From: Candidatus Methanoplasma reticulitermitis
GTDB lineage: Archaea; Thermoplasmatota; Thermoplasmata; Methanomassiliicoccales; Methanomethylophilaceae
DNA length: 8,563 bases
Direction: 5' to 3'
NCBI GenBank assembly: GCA_031287135.1
Contig: JAITTK010000087.1
Location: 1-8,563, forward strand
Part shown: piece after piece, positions 1 through 6,359 of the stretch
How positions within the stretch are numbered: position 1 is the first letter of the stretch
Layout: each line of letters begins with the position of its first letter
Position numbers and translations under genes: made by a program
Notes under the pieces: model-generated
Told to the model about the DNA's origin: nothing
What the model saw: only the letters and a program-made list of their open reading frames with translations
Database searches by the model: none

Positions 1-85
1 TCGGAAGGGCTGTGACGGCCGGGCAGTATCTTGCTTACGATGCGGTTATGAATGGGTACCTAAAGATCCGGGGAAGATGCCCAAA
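1..85. repeat. 85-bp exact terminal direct repeat, left copy
   Basis: Bases 1-85 match 8479-8563 without a mismatch, and both copies stop exactly at the window edges. This is typical of a circular contig whose ends overlap by the assembler's word length. The repeat lies inside the zinc-ribbon coding region. If it is an overlap, the unit length is 8478 bp. Confidence 0.95.
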
Positions 86-532
86 AACTGTCCTTCCTGC
101 AGGTCCACCATATGGATGAAGGAATCCGAGACAAGACACTGCACCAGGTGCGGACACGGGTGGATATCCACATACGATTCGCCGTGCAGATGCCCGGCGT
201 GCGGAACGTACAAGTGGGAAGAGGCACCGACCGTCCATACATGCTCGAAATGCAGACATGAATGGAATGCGAAGCGGAGCACGCCCCCTAAAAGATGCCC
301 GTCATGCAGGTCCACGACATGGATGAGGGACGCGGAGGTCCGGCCGGAACACGGCGGCGATGAAAGCAAGGATGGATACGACCGGAGGATCGGCAGAGAG
401 GATGTGGAGTATGTGATCAGATCATATAACTCCGGGCTGTCATGCACCAAGATATCGATCCTGTCGGGTATATCCTTCAGCATAATATATGAGATAATAT
501 CGGATGAATGTTCCGATATGCCGAGGGTATGA
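1..532 (+). CDS. Triple zinc-ribbon protein with C-terminal helix-turn-helix (3' part; start lies across the junction at 8453)
   Basis: Read in frame from base 2, the coding sequence is already inside a zinc ribbon, so the ATG at 77 would cut the first ribbon in half and is not the start. Joining the two ends gives a TTG start at 8453 and a 185-residue protein. Numbered from there, three ribbons are visible as paired CxxC knuckles: C20/C23 with C39/C42, C56/C59 with C73/C76, and C90/C93 with C108/C111, each with a conserved Trp after the knuckles (CGYEW, CGHGW, CRHEW). The last 44 residues (about 142-185) resemble a resolvase-type helix-turn-helix, with the pattern SGLSCTKISILSGIS. No catalytic domain is seen. 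A nucleic-acid-binding or regulatory role is inferred; its target is unknown. Upstream the gene is preceded by a terminator-like hairpin and a TATA-like box. Confidence 0.8.
   Translation, partial: RKGCDGRAVSCLRCGYEWVPKDPGKMPKNCPSCRSTIWMKESETRHCTRCGHGWISTYDSPCRCPACGTYKWEEAPTVHTCSKCRHEWNAKRSTPPKRCPSCRSTTWMRDAEVRPEHGGDESKDGYDRRIGREDVEYVIRSYNSGLSCTKISILSGISFSIIYEIISDECSDMPRV
86..329 (+). repeat. Internal duplication within the zinc-ribbon gene (207-bp offset)
   Basis: The stretch around 86-122 recurs around 293-329. TGCAGGTCCAC is identical at 98-108 and 305-315, followed by ATGGATGA in both. The offset of 207 bp is exactly 69 codons, and the encoded segments are PKNCPSCRSTIWM and PKRCPSCRSTTWM. 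The ribbons therefore look like the product of tandem duplication of a two-ribbon module, the second of which is now incomplete. Confidence 0.7.
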
Positions 533-534
533 GG

Positions 535-549
535 TAAACCGTTTTTATC
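535..549 (+). promoter_or_regulatory. Candidate archaeal promoter (BRE/TATA) for the cysteine hydrolase gene
   Basis: In the 38-bp gap after the zinc-ribbon stop codon, TAAACC (535-540) followed by GTTTTTATC (541-549) resembles a BRE plus TATA box. The TATA centre is about 25 bp before the TTG at 571, which would place transcription start at or next to the start codon and give a leaderless message. No Shine-Dalgarno site is visible, consistent with that reading. Inferred from spacing and composition only. Confidence 0.5.
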
Positions 550-570
550 CTGCAAACCGTTAACCCAACA

Positions 571-1089
571 TTGTCCCGAGCTCTTGTCGTAGTGGATTAT
601 CAGAACGATTTCGTAAAAGGCAGCCTGGGGTCGCCGTCAGCCGAAGCGATAGAAGACAGAATAGTGTCGAAGATCGGCAGATATCTGGAATGCGGGGATG
701 ATGTCTTCTTCACGATGGACACCCATGATGAGGATTATCCCAGGACCGACGAGGGGATGCGCATACCGGTAAGACACTGTATAAAGGGGACCGCGGGCTG
801 GAGAATCTTCGGGAGGGTCGCGGAGTATCAGCATCTCGGCAAGACCGTCGAGAAGCATACCTTCGGAAGTCTGGATCTTATCGGCGAATTGAAGGGATAT
901 GATGAGATAGAGTTATGCGGCGTGGCCACGAACATATGCGTGATCGCGAACGCCGTCATACTGAAGACCGCATATCCGGAATCGAATGTGAAAGTAGATC
1001 CCGGATCAGTGGCGAGTTATGACGGCGACCTTCATCGGAAGGCCCTTGATGTGATGAGGTCCCTGTCCATAGACGTATCGGACGAGTGA
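571..1089 (+). CDS. Isochorismatase/nicotinamidase-family cysteine hydrolase
   Basis: A 172-residue protein covering the whole single-domain fold of the family. The N-terminus ALVVVDYQNDF carries the catalytic Asp (D9). K95 in TVEKHTFGS and C123 in CGVATNICV complete the Asp-Lys-Cys triad. D50 and H52 in TMDTHDEDY, with H69, fit the metal-binding residues of nicotinamidases; a further metal ligand seen in some members is not obvious, though E61 could serve. The motif GVATNIC and the metal residues favour nicotinamidase (nicotinamide to nicotinate, NAD salvage) over true isochorismatase, but substrate cannot be fixed from sequence, so no symbol is given. TTG at 571 is preferred because it puts the first beta strand at the usual distance from the N-terminus and matches a TATA box 25 bp upstream. 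It converges with the dehydratase-like gene, leaving 19 bp between stops. Confidence 0.88.
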   Translation: MSRALVVVDYQNDFVKGSLGSPSAEAIEDRIVSKIGRYLECGDDVFFTMDTHDEDYPRTDEGMRIPVRHCIKGTAGWRIFGRVAEYQHLGKTVEKHTFGSLDLIGELKGYDEIELCGVATNICVIANAVILKTAYPESNVKVDPGSVASYDGDLHRKALDVMRSLSIDVSDE

Positions 1090-1108
1090 TACATCGTGCC
1101 GTCGGATC

Positions 1109-1672
1109 TCACCGCGATATAAGCCTGAGCAATGAGAAGGAGGTCATATTGTCCCGGTCGTCCTCGATGTTCTCCGCGAGCATGTAAAGGCCGTAGTGTT
1201 CGCCCGCGTCCTTCCTGCATACGACCCCTGCATTATCGGGAAGGGATCCGTCCGCCAGCATCTCGGCGGCGTATGCGGTGTCCTCCACCTCCGTCCTTTT
1301 CGCATCGGGGAACATCTTCCCGATGTTCCCGTCGGTCTGCATGAGCGCCTGTATGTGGGAGGCAACGGTTTCCACGGAGCATCCCTCCTCTTTCACGAAA
1401 AGACAGTGATGTATCGGAACATCGATCGTCTGGTGCATCTCTATGTCATCCTTTCCCCTGAGGGAGTCCGCGGTCTCGATGACCGGTCCGGCCACTATGT
1501 TGCATGTGGCGACAACGCCGTAGTCGATGTTCCCGTTCTCCAGTTCCTTCACCACCGATGCCGCGCACATCAGAGGGACGAGAACGACATCGTTCCACCG
1601 GTTCCTCCTGGCAAAAAGCGCCGCCGCCTCTTCCGAGTTCGAGAATGGTATTCCCATGTAGCCTATCTTCAT
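1109..1672 (-). CDS. Divergent prephenate dehydratase-domain protein (no ACT domain)
   Basis: A 187-residue protein that follows the prephenate dehydratase catalytic domain from end to end: N-terminal KIGYMGIPFSNSEEAA, then DYGVVATCNIVAGPVIET (usual DYGVVPIENS.EG..ET), VPIHHCLFV, SHIQALMQ (usual SHPQAL.QC), EDTAYAAE, and HYGLYMLAENIEDD..NMTSF. The family enzyme turns prephenate into phenylpyruvate in phenylalanine synthesis. Several signature positions differ: the catalytic TRF motif reads TSF (T177, S178, F179), so the Arg is lost while the Thr is kept; the ENS Glu is also absent. The C-terminal ACT domain that senses phenylalanine is missing. It may have another substrate (prephenate-decarboxylase-like enzymes share this fold) or be a weak or inactive paralogue. 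ATG at 1672 is chosen because it starts directly at the first strand; an upstream in-frame TTG at 1690 would add six residues. It lies downstream of the transposase remnant on the same strand. Confidence 0.75.
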   Translation of the reverse strand: MKIGYMGIPFSNSEEAAALFARRNRWNDVVLVPLMCAASVVKELENGNIDYGVVATCNIVAGPVIETADSLRGKDDIEMHQTIDVPIHHCLFVKEEGCSVETVASHIQALMQTDGNIGKMFPDAKRTEVEDTAYAAEMLADGSLPDNAGVVCRKDAGEHYGLYMLAENIEDDRDNMTSFSLLRLISR

Positions 1673-1694
1673 CGGGAAAGGCGTATGCAATGAA

Positions 1695-1708
1695 CATTAA
1701 GTTATTTT
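1695..1708 (-). promoter_or_regulatory. Candidate TATA box for the dehydratase-like gene
   Basis: On the minus strand AAAATAACTTAATG lies roughly 25-35 bp before the ATG at 1672. That spacing would give a leaderless or nearly leaderless transcript, and no Shine-Dalgarno site precedes the ATG. The box overlaps the end of the transposase remnant. Composition-based inference only. Confidence 0.35.
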
Positions 1709-2254
1709 CCTGTTGCCGTACTCTGTTGCATAATTGATCCTCGGTAGCATATGCATCATTTCCGGTGATGCCGATGATATCCTCTCCGATCCTTTGTGGA
1801 TGTTATAGATCAATACCTTGATCAGCACCGCAGTACCTATTCCGCACGAGCCGGTGGCCGATACCGTTTCCGCCGCCAGCCGTTTCATGTCCGAGAATGC
1901 GCATCTGACCTTACATCGGATTCCGTACCCGTCTTCGGTCCGACGTACGAAGAAAGGATCCAACCGTCTGAGCATCGTGCTGTGATGAGGTCCCTCCAGA
2001 CCGTGGCCGGCAGGGATCCCGTCCGCTTTTCTGAGAGTTAGCTCCTTTTTGTATTCCATTATGTACATGATCCAAAGCATCGGGGATGTGCAGCAGGTGC
2101 AGGGCCTTCCGCGTTTTCCGGAGTTAATTCCCCGCAACTCGGATTCGATCACGTGTATCCGCGTATTTATGTTGAAAATCCAGAAGTCAGTGTGTACGGA
2201 AGCCTCATTACCGCCCCTGTCTGCCGGAATGTAGCTTTTATGGGCCTGCGTTCC
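1697..2254 (-). pseudogene. Decayed IS5-type transposase with catalytic core deleted and start codon lost
   Basis: The minus-strand frame is open from just after a stop at 2255 to TAA at 1699-1697. It reads like the two ends of an IS5-type transposase with the middle missing. The N-terminal part has EASVHTDFWIF, then ELRGINSGKRGRP, then HSTMLRRLDPF, matching the usual N-terminal region (…NKGKRGRP…YP…, DHST..RR). Within a few residues it jumps to EDGYGIRCKVRCAFSDMKR and VLIKVLIYNIHKG, which correspond to the C-terminal GYG.RW.VE..FS..KR … LYN region. The usual central stretch, with the two catalytic Asp residues, is absent, and the Glu of the RW.VE motif is Arg. Homology continues upstream of the first possible start (GTG at 2152), where no ATG, GTG or TTG occurs in frame, so the original start is gone. 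The family name is from remembered motif patterns and the exact IS group is uncertain. Confidence 0.72.
1722..1735. repeat. 14-bp inverted repeat, left copy
   Basis: TCTGTTGCATAATT; exact reverse complement at 2590-2603. Beyond the 14 bases the outward flanks are still partly similar (GTACGGCAAC and ATATGCGAAA after the repeat, read outward). Confidence 0.7.
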
Positions 2255-2337
2255 TTATTTTACGATGTCCGTCCGCGGCCGGGCTTTTTATCACCGTATA
2301 TGCTTCCGCTGAATATCATCCGAATCATCGGTCCGGG

Positions 2338-2361
2338 TGACTGCCCCCGGTATGGCAGTCA
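2338..2361. repeat. 8-bp perfect hairpin/dyad
   Basis: TGACTGCC at 2338-2345 and GGCAGTCA at 2354-2361 are perfect inverted repeats around an 8-base loop. An overlapping alternative pairs CCGGG (2333-2337) with CCCGG (2346-2350). No T run follows on either strand, so it is not an obvious terminator; an RNA hairpin or protein-binding dyad is possible. Confidence 0.5.
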
Positions 2362-2365
2362 ATCA

Positions 2366-2390
2366 AACAAGGGAGTACCCCCCACTTGTT
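2366..2390. repeat. 6-bp dyad with G/C-rich centre
   Basis: AACAAG at 2366-2371 pairs with CTTGTT at 2385-2390 around a G/C-rich centre containing a six-C run. Only 5 bp separate it from the stronger dyad at 2338-2361. Short enough to be chance. Confidence 0.3.
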
Positions 2391-2589
2391 ATATTCTGTG
2401 TATGGCTATTTCTGTTTTCATCCCACGGGATCCCTAATGCCCCCATTGTTGATATATTCACAGTTGGCGAAAAATGTAAATGTTAGAAATAACGCGGAAC
2501 GACCGATCCGCTATCGGGATATCGCCGCGAATCCCTATCGAAAACACATCGAAGACAAAGAAAAATACAGATTAATCAACTTCGTTCGG

Positions 2590-2603
2590 AATTATGCAAC
2601 AGA
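2590..2603. repeat. 14-bp inverted repeat, right copy
   Basis: AATTATGCAACAGA; exact reverse complement of 1722-1735. It ends about 25 bp before the TATA-like box of the surface operon, so the remnant may have been the original source of, or have displaced, upstream control sequence. Confidence 0.7.
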
Positions 2604-2624
2604 ATATGCGAAATGTAAACGGAT

Positions 2625-2639
2625 ATGTACATATATACC
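2625..2639 (+). promoter_or_regulatory. Candidate TATA box of the surface operon
   Basis: ATGTACATATATACC includes an A/T core (CATATATA). Start of transcription is expected about 25 bp downstream, near 2658-2665, giving an untranslated leader of about 60 bases that contains the palindrome and the Shine-Dalgarno site. TTTTAAAT at 2691-2698 is a less likely alternative because it would leave almost no room for the Shine-Dalgarno site. Confidence 0.5.
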
Positions 2640-2668
2640 AATAACCTTCGACAAAATCAGCGATAGAC

Positions 2669-2692
2669 AATTTGTACCGTACGGTACGAATT
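2669..2692. promoter_or_regulatory. Near-perfect 24-bp palindrome, candidate operator
   Basis: The 14-bp core GTACCGTACGGTAC at 2674-2687 is a perfect palindrome, and the flanks AATT on each side extend the symmetry to 24 bp with a single mismatched pair (2673/2688). It sits at or just after the expected transcription start of the surface operon and ahead of its ribosome-binding site, the classic position for an archaeal repressor that blocks polymerase. In RNA it could also fold as a short hairpin. Confidence 0.6.
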
Positions 2693-2709
2693 TTAAATCA
2701 ATATCTATT

Positions 2710-2716
2710 AAGGAGG
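2710..2716 (+). promoter_or_regulatory. Strong Shine-Dalgarno site of the large surface gene
   Basis: AAGGAGG lies 9 bases before the ATG at 2726. It fixes 2726 as the start, selecting the signal peptide MKRGVVLATLLL rather than an upstream in-frame ATG at 2672 or the ATG at 2881. Confidence 0.85.
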
Positions 2717-2725
2717 ATTTTCAAT

Positions 2726-5700
2726 ATGAAAAGAGGAGTAGTGTTAGCAACGCTGTTGCTGACAGTAATGATGGCGATCCCGTTCGCGGTGATCGCCGCG
2801 GAGGATACGTATGCGGACGCATCGTCGATCCGGGACCCGGAGGACGCACAGGCCGCATATGACGGTAAATCAGGGTCCCAATGGGGGGGGGCCTATTCGA
2901 TCCGCAAGATGATATCGACAATCTGCGGTCTCTCTATGATGAGATAATCGACTTGGAAGAAAGGGCGGATAAAGCCGCAACGGACGGCTACGATTGGCAG
3001 TCCGACATCGATGATCTTGAGGCTAAGTATAACGCGTATTTCGATGCGGTGATCGATTACATCGAGAACCTCTCACCGCCGTCGCAGGGAACTTTGGATG
3101 CTTTCAGCGATGTGGCCGATTCAAAGAAGACGTTCACAGATGAGTTCAAAGAATCATTTGACGACATTGTGTTTTCCAATGGAAATACTACCAAAACCAA
3201 CGTCACAAAATCATTGAATGAATATCTGCGTAGCGTCAAGGAAGGAAATGCGTTTAATCCATTCACTATTGCTTTTGGTGGCGTTGGAGATATTAATTCA
3301 ATTGATGCTGAAGACGGCATATGGTTTGCAAGAATCATCCAGTCAGGCAATCAAACAGACCTCGGGAACGATTTCGATGATCTGAAAGATTTACTCAAAA
3401 CACCCATCATGGGTAGTAATACCCCTGGAAACATTTTAAAAATAACAGACGATGACATGGATAATCTCAGATCTATGCTGGCCGACCCAACACTTGTCGG
3501 TTATGCCGATGCTTATGTCGCCGCATATCAGGTCGCAGAGGAGAGCTCGATCTCTTTGGATCCTCTCACAATCACGAAGGATACAGCAAAAACAGCCGCA
3601 TATGTCGCGACATCTGATTTCAGGGCTCTCGTCGAAGCCGCCGAGAGGGACCAAACGTATCAGGATCTGCGTCAGGAACTGGAGGCCATCCAGGATGAGA
3701 TCGATAAGCTGATGACGGTGGCGGATCTGTTCCCGGACCTCATACCCTCTGGGATCCAGCCCGATATACTCGGCCCGTTCGACACTCTGTACGATAACGA
3801 CCGCCCGATGTCCGAATTGACAGATTATCATGAAATGATAGTTATGATATTCGATGCCCAGATCGCACCCGTCGTCAAAGTATATGATGCCGTCACCGAC
3901 CTCGCGGATTTCATACAGAACAAAGACTATTCGCAGCTCGTCGATGTCGCGTCGGTCAACGGCTACTTCGAAGAACTCTCCGATAGGTTCACTCTGCTGA
4001 ACACAGCGCTCAAAGAACTGAGGTCATCAGGTGTTATCGGCACTCAGATCGACGATCTGCTGTCAGATTACAAGGAATACATAGTAACTGCCGCAAAAGC
4101 GGTCGAGAATCTCATCAAACCCGTGCTCAAGGACCTGATAGAGGCCAACATAGACAATACTGCATTGCAGGGATTCGTGAAAGAACTGCTCAAAGAGATC
4201 CGTCAGACGGTATTGGTCCCATTGGCATATGATATGCTGGACCTCCTCCCGGAACTCACGGCCGATGAGCTCTTCGAGTACTTGGATCTTCTCGACGATG
4301 TGCTAAAGGACATCGATCTGAACAAGAGCCTCGATCAGATGCTCGCCGACCTCGGAACCCTCGCAACGAACCTCGGTGCCGTGGGGAGCACCTTTGCCGA
4401 CGACCTCGCCGCTCTGATAGACGAGAAGATCGCCGACTTCGAGAGCATAAGGGACCTTCTCGATGCGGCCTACGACCTCGGCAGCTATGTCGTTGGTTAC
4501 GATTACGGCGGTGCGGACGATATCGGAGATATAGGACAATACATAGCGGGCCTTTCCGACAGATACGATGCTTTCAACAGCGAACTCCAGAAACTCGATG
4601 GCAACAGCATAAGTCCCGGCTCCGAGGAGATAGTCAAATGGATTATCGATAAGACCGGATCCGGATTGCAGATACTCGTGCCGATCATCGGCACCGCGGC
4701 CCTGACCGCAGCGGTGGGTTTCGATGCCGACTCCGGGGATCCTGAACTGGATGATATGTACGAAGCCGAGCTGATCAAAGCGGCGAAGAGGGCGATCGTG
4801 GATATCGAAGCGGCCCTGAACGGCTGGACCGACGATCCCACGCTCGGAGACATACAGAGACGTTCGGAGATGGTCGCGGACGCGATTGAAGCGATATCGA
4901 ACGATCTGGACATCCGTGCGGTGGTATTCACAGATAACGGGGACGTTGTCCACAGGGGCGTCTACACCGCAGGGAATAAAGTGACAATGCCCTATGTATC
5001 GAACACTTCCGACAAACAATTCGTCGGATGGTACGAAGGGACTCCGGACAACCTCGTCTGGAAAGCGGGCGATGCGGCCCTCGCCTTCGATGATCTGGAT
5101 TCGGATGCCGTGACGCAGCTGGTATCGAAATACGATGACATCTTCACCGTCAAATTCGGATCGTCCGAGTTCACCGGTGTCTCCGGGACGAAGATAATCG
5201 TCCCCGCGGGACCGGCGATGGCGGACAAGGTCTTCCTCCACTGGAGCGACGGCAGCGTCCAATACACCGCAGGAGCGGAATACACCATAACCGCTGACGC
5301 CGAATTCACGGCGATATACGATGATGTGATTGATGTCTACACAGTCACATTCAAATACGCCGACGCAACGGTCTGGACAGTATCCGTGCAGGCCGGATCC
5401 AGCATTGTGTTGATCAACGGTCACGAATCCGGAAAGACATTCATCGGATGGTACGATGCCACCGACAACAAAGTCGGTGTGAGAGGAGAGTCCTACATTC
5501 CGACAGGCGACATCACACTCACGGCTCATTTCGCGACCGAATACACCGTGACCGTGAAGTATCTCGGATACCAATACACCGTGATCGTACGGGACGGAGA
5601 TACATTCGTACTTCCGGCCTTTACAACGCCTGATGGGTACACCTTCGACGGATGGTCTTTCGACGGCGATGATGCTGTTGATACGAGATTATCTGTCACG

Positions 5701-6357
5701 CCCACCAACGATATGGAGGTGGAATGGAAGGGCACTTTGAACGTCTACAGCGTACAATATATCAGCGGGACGGGAGGAGTCATAACACAGAAGACAGAGT
5801 ACCTCCGTGCAGGAGAATACGGTCTGCTGGTCGTTACTCCGGATGCAGGACACAGTGCTCACATCAAAGAAGTGACCAATGCGACATGTACCGAGATAGC
5901 CGCCAACGTGTATCTTGTGACAGCGACCGGTGATGGTGCGGTCATAACCGTGGAGTTCAGACACATCCTAACATCCCATCCCCACATATCCGTAGCGATC
6001 GAATATGTAGAAGATAACGGAAAGAAAGGATTCGAGGCGACCGTCAGTTCCAGCAGCGGGGGCTTCATACCGGATTCCGTCCGTAACGGGAAACTGACCA
6101 TATTGTACACAACATCATGGGTGGTGGTCAGCGGCGGGGTTTCCGAGATTTGGACAGACACCAATTCTGTCAGCGAATCAATCGGTTCGGGCGAGACCAG
6201 TCATACCTTTACTGTTTGGTTGGGGGATGACGCTACAAATGACTATCATGACTCTGTCCTGAAGACGTTGGTGTCTGGATCCGCGGCTTTCAGCTATGAT
6301 AACGGTACACCCGGCGGAGCAGTCACCAACAGCCAAAGAGTGATAAGCGGGGCGTAA
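2726..6357 (+). CDS. Very large secreted repeat protein, frameshifted at a G run (1210 residues when restored)
   Basis: Starts at ATG 2726 behind a strong Shine-Dalgarno site with a signal peptide (MKRGVVLATLLL…, likely cut after DTYA near residue 30). After GSQWGG the frame fails at nine consecutive Gs (2883-2891): as written, translation stops at 2947 after 73 residues. The long body is open from 2881 to TAA 6357 in another frame. One more G (or two fewer) joins them into about 1210 residues. In that product, residues about 55-730 are acidic, helix-rich and unrecognised. About 731-1080 hold InlB/Listeria-Bacteroides-type beta repeats (QFVGWYEG, FIGWYDATD, GYTFDGWSFDG). About 1085-1210 form a final beta-rich, Ser/Thr-rich domain. 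No C-terminal membrane helix or sorting signal is visible. Likely a secreted adhesin or cell-surface protein. It is first in an operon with the anchored repeat protein 2 nt downstream. Function is inferred from architecture only. Confidence 0.85.
2883..2891 (+). repeat. Nine-G homopolymer at codons 53-55 of the surface gene
   Basis: The tract separates the signal-peptide frame from the body frame. Ten or seven Gs put both in one frame (…SQWGGGLFDPQDD…), whereas eight or nine do not. An ATG at 2881 directly abuts the tract and is in frame with the body, so without the signal peptide a cytoplasmic form could in principle start there, although no ribosome-binding site precedes it. Confidence 0.9.
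3100..3460 (+). other. A/T-rich segment inside the large surface gene
   Basis: Hand counts give about 38% G+C for 3181-3240 and 37% for 3241-3300, against about 62% for 4321-4380 in the same gene. Codon choice shifts with it (AAA, AAT, ATT in place of AAG, AAC, ATC). The segment encodes roughly residues 126-246 of the restored protein. The change suggests a piece of different origin or one under different selection; boundaries are approximate. Confidence 0.55.
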
Positions 6358-6359
6358 AC

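Larger units (their letters stand above)
2255..2589. other. Noncoding stretch between the transposase remnant and the surface-operon promoter
   Basis: No reading frame here has a recognisable motif, a good start or a ribosome-binding site. Two inverted repeats are present at 2338-2361 and 2366-2390. The right part, from about 2440 on, becomes A/T-rich. No tRNA-like fold was recognised. It may be debris of the insertion sequence plus the distal upstream region of the surface operon. Confidence 0.6.
1719..2606 (-). mobile_element. Possible insertion-sequence remnant, about 0.9 kb
   Basis: TCTGTTGCATAATT at 1722-1735 has an exact inverted copy, AATTATGCAACAGA, at 2590-2603. These enclose the transposase remnant. 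Outward-facing TCTGTTGCA termini resemble the ends of IS903-group (IS5) and IS6 elements. No matching target-site duplication is seen next to either end. The gap of about 335 bp between the transposase 5' side and the right end is long for an IS, so the boundaries are provisional. Confidence 0.42.

Noticed and set aside
1..85. The 85-bp repeat as an integration attachment site
   Set aside because: No integrase or tRNA gene is present and both copies end exactly at the window edges, which fits an assembly overlap better.
46..555. A 169-codon minus-strand frame opposite the zinc-ribbon gene
   Set aside because: His/Ser-rich mirror of the Cys-knuckle codons, without a start signal; the plus strand has regular CxxC pairs.
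1196..1693. A 165-codon plus-strand frame opposite the dehydratase-like gene
   Set aside because: The minus strand carries the conserved dehydratase motifs in order; the plus frame shows none.
2255..2640. CRISPR array, tRNA or riboswitch in the noncoding stretch
   Set aside because: No regularly spaced direct repeats, no cloverleaf and no known riboswitch core were recognised; only two simple dyads were found.
2386..2862. A 158-codon plus-strand frame running through the surface-operon promoter
   Set aside because: It covers the TATA box, palindrome, ribosome-binding site and signal-peptide codons, and shows no motif or start signal of its own.
4303..5574. A 423-codon open frame on the minus strand opposite the large surface gene
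   Set aside because: It is antisense to a well-supported coding frame with repeat motifs, has no recognisable domain or ribosome-binding site, and reads as a low-complexity shadow of the sense codons.
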